A stretch of 64,000 nucleotides of DNA from Collinsella sp. An2 (GCF_002160065.1 NZ_NFJW01000007.1:1-64000); one strand, 5' to 3'; positions 1-8,615 are shown, counted from the first letter of the stretch. A program made the numbers and translations. The notes: generated by a model not told the origin, from the letters alone.

Positions 1-289
1 AACATGCTCTCCCAGCCCATCGCCGACATCTCAAGCTCCTCTCCCCGGGAACGGACTTCCAGCGGAAGGGTAGCGCGCCGAGCGGACAAGGATACAAATA
101 GAGGGTTAACACAGCCTTAGGACCATTATCACGAGAAGATGAATTATGTAGGAGGGACGCGTGTTTCGTAAGGAGGCCCCTCACCGCCCCTCACCCGTTC
201 GTGCGTTTTTTCCTCTCCCGGCTTGTCTTGGCTATTTCCCCACCAAAAACGGGGAATACTGTCGAGAAACAGCGCATTGGGAGGCATCT
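1..289. other. left-edge stretch with no gene called
   Basis: No coding region is called here. A strong ribosome-binding sequence, AGGAGG near 151-156, precedes a GTG at 161 that is in frame with the MEMO/AMMECR1 gene. It could give a 43-residue N-terminal extension to that protein. I preferred the later ATG at 290 because it also has a good site (GGGAGG) and starts exactly where MEMO proteins usually begin. Confidence 0.4.
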
Positions 290-1759
290 ATGTCCATTGT
301 CGCAAGCTTTGCCGTGCCGCATCCGCCGCTTATCATCCCCGCCGTCGGACACGGCCGCGAGCAGGGAATCTCGCACACCATTGATGCCTATCGCGAAGTG
401 GGCCGGCATATCGCGGCGCTGAAGCCGGACACGATCGTCATCTCAAGCCCTCACACCGAGATGTACCTGGACTACATCCACATCGCAGGCGGAGCTCAGG
501 CATCCGGGACGTTCGCGCGCTTCGGGGCCGCTCATGACGGCACGCGCGTGCGCTACGACGAGGAGTTCGTGCAGGAGCTCTGTCGCGTCGCCCGGGCCGC
601 GGGACTTCCCGCCGGCACCCAGGGCGAGCGCGACCCCCAGCTCGACTGGGGCGTGCTCGTCCCGCTCCATTTCGTGATGCAGGGGTATCGCGAAACCGGC
701 ACGACCATCGAGCGCACCGCCGGCCTGCCCACGCTCCCCTGCCCGGTGGTGCGCATGGGGCTTTCCGGCCTCTCCCCCGCCGACCACTACCGCATGGGCA
801 AGCTTGTACAACAAACCGCTGAGGAGCTGGGACGCGACGTGGTCTATATCGCTTCGGGAGACCTCTCGCACAAGCTGAAGGACGATGGGCCTTATGGCTA
901 CTCGCCGGACGGACCCGTATTCGACGAACTCATATGCAACGTCTTTCGGGACGGCTCCTTCCTCGACCTGCTCACCGCAGACCCTGGCATGTGCGAGCGA
1001 GCCGCGGAATGTGGCCTGCGGTCGTTCCAGATCATGGCCGGAGCGCTCGACCGCACGCCGGTTCGCTCTGAGCTGCTGTCCCATGAAGGACCCTTCGGCG
1101 TGGGCTATGGCATAGCCGCGTTTATTCCCACAGGACCTGCAGGGTCTGACGAGAGCCGCGCCTTTGAAGACCAATACGAGACCTGGCACGCCCAAGACCT
1201 GCAGATACGGCGCTCTGCCGAAGACCACTGGGTAAGACTCGCCCGCTATTCGCTGGAATCGTACGTGCGCGGCGGGCGGCGCGTCGACCCGAGGCGCGAC
1301 CTGACGCCGGAGCTGGCCGATACGCTGCCTCCGGAGCTCTTCCGTAAACAGGCAGGCGCCTTCGTGTCTCTCAAAAAGAACGGTCAGCTTCGAGGATGCA
1401 TCGGCACCATCCTCCCCACGCGCGACTCGCTCGCGGAGGAGATCTGTGCAAACGCGATTTCGGCCGGATGCCGAGACCCACGCTTCGATCCGGTGGAACC
1501 CTCGGAGCTGGACGAGCTCGTCTATGACGTGGACGTCCTATCTACACCCGAGCGCATCTCCTCGGCGAACGACCTTGACCCGCGCCGCTACGGCGTCATC
1601 GTGAGCACGTCGGATGGCAGGCGCGGCCTGCTGTTGCCGGACCTCGACGGCATCGATACGGCAGAGGAGCAGATACACATAGCCGCTCGTAAAGGCCGCA
1701 TCGACCCCGACGCGGACGACGTACAGCTTGAGCGCTTCACGGTGACGAGGCATCTATGA
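290..1759 (+). CDS. AmmeMemoRadiSam system protein: MEMO domain fused to AMMECR1 domain
   Basis: The 489-residue protein joins two widespread, poorly understood domains. Residues 1 to about 275 form a MEMO domain, related to LigB-type extradiol dioxygenases; it opens MSIVASFAVPHPPLI and has histidine-bearing motifs SSPHTEM and SGDLSH. Residues from about 315 to 485 form an AMMECR1 domain with its signature LRGCIGT near residue 367. The two domains and a radical SAM enzyme form the conserved AmmeMemoRadiSam set, and here they appear as a fusion plus a coupled partner. The stop overlaps the next start in an ATGA, so the two genes are almost certainly co-translated. The biochemical role is not established. 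An in-frame GTG at 161 is an alternative start. Confidence 0.9.
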   Translation: MSIVASFAVPHPPLIIPAVGHGREQGISHTIDAYREVGRHIAALKPDTIVISSPHTEMYLDYIHIAGGAQASGTFARFGAAHDGTRVRYDEEFVQELCRVARAAGLPAGTQGERDPQLDWGVLVPLHFVMQGYRETGTTIERTAGLPTLPCPVVRMGLSGLSPADHYRMGKLVQQTAEELGRDVVYIASGDLSHKLKDDGPYGYSPDGPVFDELICNVFRDGSFLDLLTADPGMCERAAECGLRSFQIMAGALDRTPVRSELLSHEGPFGVGYGIAAFIPTGPAGSDESRAFEDQYETWHAQDLQIRRSAEDHWVRLARYSLESYVRGGRRVDPRRDLTPELADTLPPELFRKQAGAFVSLKKNGQLRGCIGTILPTRDSLAEEICANAISAGCRDPRFDPVEPSELDELVYDVDVLSTPERISSANDLDPRRYGVIVSTSDGRRGLLLPDLDGIDTAEEQIHIAARKGRIDPDADDVQLERFTVTRHL

Positions 1760-2709
1760 GATCACTATCGAGCATCGAGGAACAGGCCCCAGCCCCTGCG
1801 GCCCCGGCCGCGACCGACCGCGGCGACGGCACGGCGACCTGTCCGGTCTGCCCGCATCGCTGCCGGCTGCGTCCCGGCCAGCTCGGCCGCTGCCGCGCGC
1901 GGCGGGAGAGCCAGGGCAGCGTCGTTGCCGCCAACTACGGATGCGTGACCTCGCTGGCGCTCGACCCCATAGAGAAAAAACCGCTTGCCCGATATATGCC
2001 TGGAACTTTGGTGCTTTCGGTCGGCTCATACGGCTGCAACCTCACCTGTCCGTTTTGTCAAAACCACGAGATCGCGCAAGTCGGTGAGGGCGACGTTCCC
2101 TGGCGCGAGATCGCACCTGACGAGCTGGTGGCCATGGCCGTGCGGCTTCGCTCTCAGGACAAACGTGTGACAGGTATCGCATACACCTACAACGAGCCCC
2201 TTGTGGGGTGGGAGTACGTGCGAGACTGCGCAGAGCGCGCCCACCGGGAGGGCCTTGTCAACGTGCTCGTGACGAACGGCCTGGCAAACGAGTACGTCAT
2301 CCGTGAGATCGCACCGCTCATCGATGCCGCAAACATCGACCTCAAGGGGTTTTCGCCCACCTTCTACGAGCGCTGCGCAGGCGGGCCCGACGCGTTTGAC
2401 TGCGTGCGCAAAACCATCCAGCTCCTGGCAGCAAAGCCTGGATGCCACGTAGAGGTGACCACGCTCATCGTGCCGGGCATGAACGATACCGAATCCGAAA
2501 TCGACACCGCCTCGTCATGGCTCGCGGCGCTTCCCTACCAAACGCCCGCCGGCACCGTTACCGGAGCGGAAGAGCTCACCTACCACGTCACGCGCTTCTT
2601 CCCCCGCTGGCGCCTGCGCGACCGCGGCCCCACGCCAGTCGACACCGTCTATGCGTGTGCCGATGTGGCCCGCCGACACCTACGCCACGTCTATACCGGT
2701 AACTGCTAG
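1756..2709 (+). CDS. amrS: AmmeMemoRadiSam system radical SAM enzyme
   Basis: This 317-residue protein is a radical SAM enzyme of the AmrS family, related to pyruvate formate-lyase activating enzymes. The cluster-binding motif CxxxCxxC is at Cys94, Cys98 and Cys101 (GCNLTCPFCQNHE). A second cysteine group in the N-terminal part (CPVCPHRC, then Cys46) is typical of the family and may bind metal. The start codon overlaps the stop of the MEMO/AMMECR1 fusion by four bases, so the two are expressed together. The family usually travels with MEMO and AMMECR1. Its substrate is not known, and nothing in the neighbourhood identifies one. Confidence 0.92.
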   Translation: MRSLSSIEEQAPAPAAPAATDRGDGTATCPVCPHRCRLRPGQLGRCRARRESQGSVVAANYGCVTSLALDPIEKKPLARYMPGTLVLSVGSYGCNLTCPFCQNHEIAQVGEGDVPWREIAPDELVAMAVRLRSQDKRVTGIAYTYNEPLVGWEYVRDCAERAHREGLVNVLVTNGLANEYVIREIAPLIDAANIDLKGFSPTFYERCAGGPDAFDCVRKTIQLLAAKPGCHVEVTTLIVPGMNDTESEIDTASSWLAALPYQTPAGTVTGAEELTYHVTRFFPRWRLRDRGPTPVDTVYACADVARRHLRHVYTGNC

Positions 2710-2814
2710 CACCGTGAAAGCGGCCGTCGATCGTCCCGTCTCGCGGCCTCACCGCCGCACGACCTCGCGGCCCTAGAGGCGTGTCCCGGCGTCCCTGCCT
2801 AGAGGTTCCGAGCC

Positions 2815-4101
2815 TTACGGCATGAGCAGCAGCGCGCGGTAGGTTTCAAGGCCTCGCACCAGCACGCGTTCGTCAAAGGCGAAGGTGTCCGCATGAAGCG
2901 GAATGCCCGTGCCGGTGCCCAGCAGCAGAAACACACCAGGAAGATGCCTCTGGTAGAAGGCAAAGTCCTCGGCGATGAGCAGCGGCTCCGGCACCGTCTG
3001 CATGCCGGGCAGCGTAGCGCACACGTCCTCGAACAGCTTTTCGTCGTTTACGACAGGCGGATATCCTTCCGAGAAGGTCAAGTCGAACGTACAGCCCTCT
3101 TCATCGGCAGCCGTCTGTGCAAGCGAGCGCACCTCGTCGCGCGCGCGGTCAAACATGTGGTCAGAGAACACGCGCAAGCTGCCTTCAACGCGCGCCTCTC
3201 CCGCCACGGCATTTCGAACGGTGCCCCCCACCAGGCGGCCAAAACGCAGGGTGCAGGGCTCGTCCTGTTCAAGCCGACGCGACAGCCACTTGGCGCCCAC
3301 GACAAAACGCGCCGCAGCCCCCACCGCGTCATGGCCTTCGCGCCATTTGGCAATATGCGCCGAAAGCCCGTGGAACACGAGCGTCGTCTCGCTCGAACGC
3401 GCCAGAAGTGGGCCGGGGCGCGACGCGACGACGCCCTCGGGCAGGTCGGGCCACAGATGAAATCCAAAGATGCGCGTCGTGCTGAAGCGTTCGAATACGC
3501 CGCTTTCGCACACGCGCTTGGCTCCGCCCGTGGTCTCCTCAGCCGGCTGGAATACCAGAAGCACATTGCGCGGAAACGCTTCGGGGCCGACCCCCGGGAC
3601 CTCCCCGGCAAGCACCCGATCGACCCAACGCCCGGCGGCAAGCACCATGGCCATATGTCCGTCGTGTCCGCAAGCGTGCATGCGCCCCGGATGGCAGCTG
3701 GCAAAACCGAGCCCCGTCGCCTCCTCGATGGGCAGCGCGTCCATATCTGCACGCAGGGCCACCGTCTCGTCGCGGCCCAAGTCGAAGTAGGCGCACAACG
3801 CCCCCGTGCAGGGCTCGAACACCTCGCAGGAGAGCCCGCTCAAAACGTTGCGAACATATGCGGTGGTCTCGGGCAGGTCGTCATCAAGCTCGGGAATGCG
3901 ATGCAGGTCGCGCCGCATCTGCGTGAGCTCTGCAAGGTCGCTCGAGATGGCCGCATCGGCCGCCGGTGCACATCCCGCGGGCATAGCAGCGGCACCTGCC
4001 GCGATATCACGCGAACCCTCGGCATCTCTGCTCGTCGAAGCCGCAGCTGCAGCCGATCCGCCCCCGGCAATCGATACGCTCTGCCCATCGCGTTCCGACA
4101 T
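2815..4101 (-). CDS. M20 family amidohydrolase, candidate N-acetyl-diaminopimelate deacetylase
   Basis: This 428-residue protein is an M20D-type metallo-amidohydrolase (hippurate hydrolase/YkuR type). It shows the metal-site motif ACGHDGHMAMVL and the downstream FQPAEETTGGA. The first 40 residues or so are Ala/Ser-rich and look disordered. The ATG at 4101 follows GGAGGG at good spacing; the longer frame to 4173 lacks this. The gene stands head-to-head with the riboswitch-controlled lysA-dapA-dapB run and near dapH, which makes N-acetyl-L,L-diaminopimelate deacetylase the best guess for its role. That assignment is from context; the fold alone would also fit other N-acyl amino acid hydrolases. 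Confidence 0.85.
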   Translation of the reverse strand: MSERDGQSVSIAGGGSAAAAASTSRDAEGSRDIAAGAAAMPAGCAPAADAAISSDLAELTQMRRDLHRIPELDDDLPETTAYVRNVLSGLSCEVFEPCTGALCAYFDLGRDETVALRADMDALPIEEATGLGFASCHPGRMHACGHDGHMAMVLAAGRWVDRVLAGEVPGVGPEAFPRNVLLVFQPAEETTGGAKRVCESGVFERFSTTRIFGFHLWPDLPEGVVASRPGPLLARSSETTLVFHGLSAHIAKWREGHDAVGAAARFVVGAKWLSRRLEQDEPCTLRFGRLVGGTVRNAVAGEARVEGSLRVFSDHMFDRARDEVRSLAQTAADEEGCTFDLTFSEGYPPVVNDEKLFEDVCATLPGMQTVPEPLLIAEDFAFYQRHLPGVFLLLGTGTGIPLHADTFAFDERVLVRGLETYRALLLMP

Positions 4102-4255
4102 AGTTCCCTCCCTGGCTTCACTCAAATCTTTGGCCAGTATACCTGGAGCGAACACGCGCCGCCGCAGCGTCAAATCTGCGCGCTATAACATTTCGTGCAC
4201 GTTTCCCCAGCACGCACTCTTGTCCGCCAGAGCGACGCTGTGATACCGTGAAACG

Positions 4256-4419
4256 ACTTGATAGAGGCGCGGGGAAGAAGAATCGCGGGCGAGCCGGCAG
4301 GCAGAGACCCCGCAGAGAGGCGACCCCGCCGAACTCGACTGCCTGGGCACAGGCGCCGGGTGGGTCCGCGGGAAATACCTGCGGGACTGTCTGCAAGAGT
4401 CTGCAGGAGCGCTATCAGC
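4256..4419 (+). promoter_or_regulatory. lysine riboswitch upstream of lysA
   Basis: The leader carries the conserved features of the lysine (L box) aptamer: AGAGGCGC at 4263-4270, an AAGAAG loop element at 4275-4280, CGCCGAA at 4327-4333 and GACTGTC at 4385-4391. P1 closes with TGATAG (4259-4264) against CTATCA (4412-4417). Further helices are GCCTG/CAGGC (4341-4345 with 4350-4354) and CCGC/GCGG (4366-4369 with 4381-4384). The Shine-Dalgarno AAGGAG at 4421-4426 begins four bases after P1 ends and no U-tract terminator is visible, so control of translation is the simpler reading. A weak promoter (TTGTCC at 4220, GATACC at 4242) would start the transcript just before the aptamer. Confidence 0.82.
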
Positions 4420-4433
4420 CAAGGAGCATGCCC

Positions 4434-5741
4434 ATGAAGCGGCCATTTGTGTCGAAAGACCAGCTTGTTCGCATTGCCGAGCAATATCCAACCCCTTTTC
4501 ACCTCTATGACGAAGCAGGTCTGCGGGCAAACGCGCAAGCTGTTCGCGATGCCTTTGCATGGAACCCGGGCTTCAAGGAATACTTCGCCGTAAAGGCCAA
4601 TCCCAATCCCACCATCGTCTCGATCCTGCATGAATATGACTGCGGTTGCGATTGCTCGTCGGCAACCGAGCTCATGCTGGCGGACGCTCTCGGGATTCGC
4701 GGACGCGACATCATGTTCTCGTCCAACGACACCCCCGCCGAGGATTTTCGCCTCGCGCGCGAGCTCGGAGCGGTCGTCAATTTCGACGACATCTCGCATA
4801 TCGAGTTCTTTGAAGAGGTCGCGGGGCCCATACCACCCGTTGTTAGCTGCCGCTTCAATCCCGGCGGACTCTTTCAGCTGGCAAACGGCATTATGGACAA
4901 CCCGGGCGATTCCAAATTCGGCATGACCGAAGACCAGCTCTTCGAGGCCTTCCGAATCCTGCACGAAAAAGGAGCTCAGGAGTTTGGCATTCATGCCCTA
5001 CTTGCCAGCAACACCGTGACCGACGACTACTATCCCGTCCTCGCTCGCCTGCTGTTCGAGCTCGCCGTGCGCCTTCAGCGCGAGACCGGGGCGCACGTCA
5101 CCTTTGTCAACCTCTCGGGAGGCGTTGGCATACCCTATCGACCCGACCAACGGGCGAATGACATCCACGCCATCGGCGAGGGTGTGCGCCGCGCCTTCGA
5201 GGAGGTTCTGGTACCCGCCGGCATGGAGGATGTCTCCATCTGCGCCGAGATGGGACGCTTCATGGCCGGCCCCTACGGATGCCTTGTTACCCGCGCCATC
5301 CACGAAAAGCATATCTACAAAGACTATATCGGCGTGGACGCCACCGCATGCGACCTCATTCGGCCCGCCATGTATGGCGCCTATCACCACATCACCGTGA
5401 TGGGCCAGCAAGGCGGCCCCGACAAGTCCGAGATGCCGCCCACGCATACCTACGACGTCACGGGCAACCTGTGCGAGAACAACGACAAGTTCGCCATCGA
5501 TCGATCGCTTCCTGAAGTCGAGCTTGGCGACCTGTTGGTCATTCACGACACCGGAGCCCACGGACGCGCCATGGGCTACAACTACAACGGCCGTCTGCGA
5601 TCTGCAGAAGTGCTGCTGCGCGAAGATGGTTCCACCGAACTCATCCGCCGCGCAGAGAACCCGGCGGACTACTTTGCCACCCTGGACGTCACGCCGCTGG
5701 GGTGCGCAGTTATCGAACGCAGCAAGAGAGAGGAAGCCTAG
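4434..5741 (+). CDS. lysA: diaminopimelate decarboxylase
   Basis: The 435-residue enzyme is a PLP-dependent, alanine racemase-fold decarboxylase that turns meso-diaminopimelate into lysine. The PLP lysine is Lys54 in FAVKANPNP; the DCSSATEL motif and the C-terminal HDTGAHGRAMGYNYN region are also present. The sequence belongs to the longer LysA-like subgroup rather than the short E. coli form. I chose the ATG at 4434, seven bases after AAGGAG; an ATG at 4428 is too close to that site. The open frame running back to 4248 is the lysine riboswitch read through as protein. It is the first gene of lysA-dapA-dapB, with one base between its stop and dapA. Confidence 0.93.
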   Translation: MKRPFVSKDQLVRIAEQYPTPFHLYDEAGLRANAQAVRDAFAWNPGFKEYFAVKANPNPTIVSILHEYDCGCDCSSATELMLADALGIRGRDIMFSSNDTPAEDFRLARELGAVVNFDDISHIEFFEEVAGPIPPVVSCRFNPGGLFQLANGIMDNPGDSKFGMTEDQLFEAFRILHEKGAQEFGIHALLASNTVTDDYYPVLARLLFELAVRLQRETGAHVTFVNLSGGVGIPYRPDQRANDIHAIGEGVRRAFEEVLVPAGMEDVSICAEMGRFMAGPYGCLVTRAIHEKHIYKDYIGVDATACDLIRPAMYGAYHHITVMGQQGGPDKSEMPPTHTYDVTGNLCENNDKFAIDRSLPEVELGDLLVIHDTGAHGRAMGYNYNGRLRSAEVLLREDGSTELIRRAENPADYFATLDVTPLGCAVIERSKREEA

Positions 5742-5742
5742 C

Positions 5743-6633
5743 ATGGACATTCGCGACATCACCGGATCAATCGTGGCCCTGGTGACCCCGTTTGACGCCG
5801 ACGGCCACGTGGATTTTGACGCGCTCGGCAGGCTTGTGGACTTTCAGATCGAGCAGGGCACCGACGGCATCCTGACCCTTGGCACCACCGGCGAAAGCTC
5901 CACCATGACCGACGAAGAGGACGATGCGGTCTGCAGCTTCGTGGTCGAGCGCGTCGCCGGGCGCGTGCCGGTCATCGCTGGATCGGGCTCAAACTGCACT
6001 GAGACCATGCTGCGCAAGAGCCTTTCGTACCAGAACTTGGGCGCCGACGGCCTGCTCATCATCACGCCGTACTACAACAAAGCAAACGAAGAGGGCATCT
6101 ATCGGCATTTCGCCACCGTGGCAGACGCCGTGGAAGTCCCCTGCATCCTCTATAACATCCCCGGCCGTACCGGCTGCTCGATCTCGGTTGCCAACGTGGA
6201 GCGCCTGGCAGCACATCCCAACGTCATGGGCATCAAAGAGGCAAGCGGGAATGTCTCCTACGCCGCAGACATCGCCCACTGCCTGGGACCGGACTTCAAA
6301 ATGTTCTCGGGCAACGACGACATGGTGTTGCCCCTCATGAGCCTCGGGGCTTCCGGCGTCATCTCGGTATGGGCGGATGTGCAGCCGGCGCTTGTACACG
6401 AGATGTGCCGAGCCTATCTTGACGGGGATATCGCGCGCGCGACGCAGATCCAAATCGAAGGCATCCCGCTGGTCCGTGCCCTCTTCTCCGAGGTGAACCC
6501 CATTCCGGTCAAAGAGGCGCTCTCCCAGATGGGCATGATCGAGGCAAACTATCGCATGCCGCTCTGTCCCATGGCAGACGATACGCGCGCGCGGCTCGTC
6601 GAAGCCATGAAGGGAGCTGGTCTTCTTGCTTAG
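5743..6633 (+). CDS. dapA: 4-hydroxy-tetrahydrodipicolinate synthase
   Basis: The 296-residue TIM-barrel enzyme condenses pyruvate with aspartate semialdehyde, the first committed step to diaminopimelate and lysine. The Schiff-base lysine is Lys165 (GIKEASG), the catalytic tyrosine is Tyr137 (YNIPGRT), and Thr48/Thr49 sit in LGTTGES. Length is normal for the family. It follows lysA after one base and overlaps dapB by eight bases if dapB uses its TTG start, so the three genes form one transcription unit downstream of the lysine riboswitch. Confidence 0.96.
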   Translation: MDIRDITGSIVALVTPFDADGHVDFDALGRLVDFQIEQGTDGILTLGTTGESSTMTDEEDDAVCSFVVERVAGRVPVIAGSGSNCTETMLRKSLSYQNLGADGLLIITPYYNKANEEGIYRHFATVADAVEVPCILYNIPGRTGCSISVANVERLAAHPNVMGIKEASGNVSYAADIAHCLGPDFKMFSGNDDMVLPLMSLGASGVISVWADVQPALVHEMCRAYLDGDIARATQIQIEGIPLVRALFSEVNPIPVKEALSQMGMIEANYRMPLCPMADDTRARLVEAMKGAGLLA

Positions 6634-7366
6634 CATGATGATTGTTGGAGCGGGGCGCATGGGAACCCTTATACGGCGTCTTGCCGAAGAAGCGCTCGAC
6701 ACGGACGGGCTGCCCGCCTTTGACATCGTAGGACAGGTGGGGTCGAACGTGGAAGACCTTCGCGCGATGCCCGCGGCCGACGTGACAATCGATTTCTCGA
6801 ACGCCAGCACGCTCGATGCCGTCGCGGCCTACGTGACGCGCACGGGAACAGCGCTCGTCTCGGGCACGACGGGATACACCGACGCGCAAATGAGCGCCCT
6901 TCGCGAACTGTCCGAGCAAGCTCCCATCCTATGGTCAGGCAACTACTCTCTGGGCGTAGCGGCGCTGCGACACCTGGTCGCACAGGCGGCACATGAGCTT
7001 CCCGGCTTCGACGTTGAAATTGTCGAATGCCATCACAACCAGAAAGCCGATGCACCAAGCGGCACGGCGAAGATGCTGCTCGACGCCGTCGTGGACAACA
7101 AAGGCGACGCCAAGGCGCATGCCGTCTACGGGCGCGAAGGCGCATGTGGGGCGCGCGACCCCCACGAAATCGGCGTGCATGCGCTTCGCGGAGGCACCGT
7201 GGCAGGCACGCATACCGTCTCGTTCTTCGGGCCAAGCGAAGAAGTGTCGCTCACGCACCGCGCCGAAAGCCGCGAGATCTTTGCACGGGGCGCTCTGGCC
7301 GCCGCCCAAAAGCTTGCGGGAAAACCCGCCGGCTTCTACACCTTTGACGAGGTGATGTTCAGCTAA
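6626..7366 (+). CDS. dapB: 4-hydroxy-tetrahydrodipicolinate reductase
   Basis: The 246-residue NAD(P)H-dependent reductase makes tetrahydrodipicolinate. The nucleotide-binding GAGRMG is at residues 8-13, and the substrate-loop motif HHNQKADAPSGTAK is intact. Two starts compete. The TTG at 6626 lies nine bases after GGAG (6613-6616) and overlaps dapA; the ATG at 6635 has no site at proper spacing but would give the more usual MMIVGAGRMG start. I list the TTG. The gene ends just before a strong hairpin, so the lysA-dapA-dapB unit probably stops there. Confidence 0.92.
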   Translation: MLSMMIVGAGRMGTLIRRLAEEALDTDGLPAFDIVGQVGSNVEDLRAMPAADVTIDFSNASTLDAVAAYVTRTGTALVSGTTGYTDAQMSALRELSEQAPILWSGNYSLGVAALRHLVAQAAHELPGFDVEIVECHHNQKADAPSGTAKMLLDAVVDNKGDAKAHAVYGREGACGARDPHEIGVHALRGGTVAGTHTVSFFGPSEEVSLTHRAESREIFARGALAAAQKLAGKPAGFYTFDEVMFS

Positions 7367-7374
7367 AAATGCAC

Positions 7375-7400
7375 CGCCGGGGATCTTGCCATCCCCGGCG
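7375..7400 (+). terminator. perfect 10-bp hairpin after dapB
   Basis: CGCCGGGGAT at 7375-7384 pairs perfectly with ATCCCCGGCG at 7391-7400 around a six-base loop, eight bases after the dapB stop. No U-tract follows, so termination is plausible but unproven. It directly abuts the longer inverted repeat that begins at 7402. Confidence 0.5.
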
Positions 7401-7401
7401 C

Positions 7402-7550
7402 GCACGCTCGTTTCGGAAAAGGGCGTCGAAAACGCGAACCGGCGAGTAGACCGGAGTCTACCAAAAACAAATTCGCAGGTAGAACGGTTGAGCCAAATGG
7501 GCCTACTCGACAAGTCGCCCTGTGCACGCCCTTTTTCGAAACGAGCGTGC
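7402..7550. repeat. 149-bp palindromic element with 25-bp inverted ends
   Basis: A 25-base arm at 7402-7426 (starting GCACGCTCGTTTCGG) is complementary to 7526-7550 with one mismatch. Inside the 99-base interior lies a second perfect hairpin, GTAGAC (7446-7451) with GTCTAC (7456-7461). No gene is apparent on either strand. The shape suits a small dispersed repeat or a structured RNA, but no second copy is in this window. Confidence 0.6.
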
Positions 7551-7567
7551 ACAGAGGGGCTGTAAAT

Positions 7568-7672
7568 GCTCCGAAATCGAGTTTGCCCCGTAAGCAAACC
7601 CGATACGTTCGGACGGAGCGGGGGTACAAAGAGTCAAGAGACCAACCCGCCAGCGACGACTTATCCGCTCCG
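7568..7672 (+). promoter_or_regulatory. structured leader with two competing stems upstream of dapH
   Basis: GCTCCG (7568-7573) can pair with CGGAGC (7614-7619), enclosing a hairpin built from ATCG/CGAT and GTTTGC/GCAAAC (7576-7604). The same CGGAGC, extended to CGGAGCGG (7614-7621), can pair instead with CCGCTCCG (7665-7672). The two structures exclude each other, as in leaders that switch. It matches none of the riboswitch or T-box consensus sequences I know. It lies about 190 bases before the dapH start. Confidence 0.4.
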
Positions 7673-7865
7673 ATCCCAGGGAAACGCTGATGAAGGACTT
7701 TCATGCGCAGGACGGCGCGCCGGACGACTGGGCCTAAAGGCAAGAACGCATACTCACGCTGCGCCCATGCAGCCTGAGTACTTAGACGCTCGACAGGCAA
7801 TCCAGCTATGGAATGCTTTGATTAACGTTTCCCTCAACGACCAACCTCAATCAGAAAGGTATGTG

Positions 7866-8615
7866 ATGGCTACCAACGCATGTGACATGACAGCCCAGGA
7901 AATCATCGACTACATTGCCTCGGCGCCCAAGAAGACGCCGGTCAAGCTCATCGTGCACGAAAAGCGCGGAGCCGCTATTGATTGGGCGGCCGGTACGGGC
8001 TCGGGCGCTGCCGACCCCGTACGCGTATACGGCGGTCGCAAATGCCGCGTGGTCTACGGCGACTGGGCCGACCTCGAACCGGTACTCGAGCGCAACAAGG
8101 CGAACATCAAAAGCTACGAGGTCGAGAACGACTGCCGCAACTCCGCCGTGCCGATGCTTGACCTCAAGGGCGTAAACGCTCGCATCGAGCCTGGCGCGAT
8201 CATTCGCGACCACGTGAGCATTGGCGACAACGCCGTCGTCATGATGGGTGCCATCGTGAACATCGGCGCAGAGATTGGCGAGGGAACCATGATTGACATG
8301 GGAGCCGTCTTGGGCGGACGCGCCATCGTGGGCAAGCGCTGCCACGTGGGCGCAGGCACCGTACTCGCCGGCGTAGTCGAACCAGCAAGCGCCAAGCCGG
8401 TGGAGATTGCAGACGACGTCATGATTGGAGCGAATGCCGTGGTGCTCGAAGGCGTCTACGTTGGTCCCAAGGCCGTCATCGCAGCCGGCGCGGTAGTCGT
8501 TGAAGATGTGCCCGAACGCGCCGTGGTCGCCGGCGTGCCCGCGCGCGTCATCAAGTATCGCGACGAGAAGACCGATAGCAAGACCGGCCTGGTGGAGTCG
8601 CTTCGTTCGCTGTAG
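7866..8615 (+). CDS. dapH: tetrahydrodipicolinate N-acetyltransferase
   Basis: The 249-residue enzyme is of the DapH type: an N-terminal DapH_N-like domain (residues 1-90) followed by a left-handed beta-helix of hexapeptide repeats, seen as runs such as [16 protein letters not shown] and [12 protein letters not shown]. It acetylates L-tetrahydrodipicolinate with acetyl-CoA, committing this organism to the acetylase branch of diaminopimelate synthesis. That branch then needs an aminotransferase and a deacetylase, and candidates for both are in the window (12640-13803 and 2815-4101). The ATG at 7866 is six bases after AAAGG. It is separated from dapB by 499 bases of structured DNA, so it may be transcribed on its own. 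Confidence 0.93.
   Translation: MATNACDMTAQEIIDYIASAPKKTPVKLIVHEKRGAAIDWAAGTGSGAADPVRVYGGRKCRVVYGDWADLEPVLERNKANIKSYEVENDCRNSAVPMLDLKGVNARIEPGAIIRDHVSIGDNAVVMMGAIVNIGAEIGEGTMIDMGAVLGGRAIVGKRCHVGAGTVLAGVVEPASAKPVEIADDVMIGANAVVLEGVYVGPKAVIAAGAVVVEDVPERAVVAGVPARVIKYRDEKTDSKTGLVESLRSL

Noticed and set aside
2893..4188. 431-residue open frame on the plus strand
   Set aside because: It is antisense to the M20 amidohydrolase, has no ribosome-binding site and no known motif.
4248..4433. N-terminal extension of lysA
   Set aside because: The extension is the lysine riboswitch sequence read as codons. The ATG at 4434 has a well-spaced AAGGAG.
7363..7800. 145-residue open frame on the minus strand between dapB and dapH
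   Set aside because: It covers the palindromic element and dapH leader and has no ribosome-binding site; it probably reflects a repeat rather than a gene.
7561..7865. T-box or known riboswitch upstream of dapH
   Set aside because: No T-box AGGGTGG-type sequence and no lysine, SAM or cobalamin core was found, so only an unassigned structured leader is reported.
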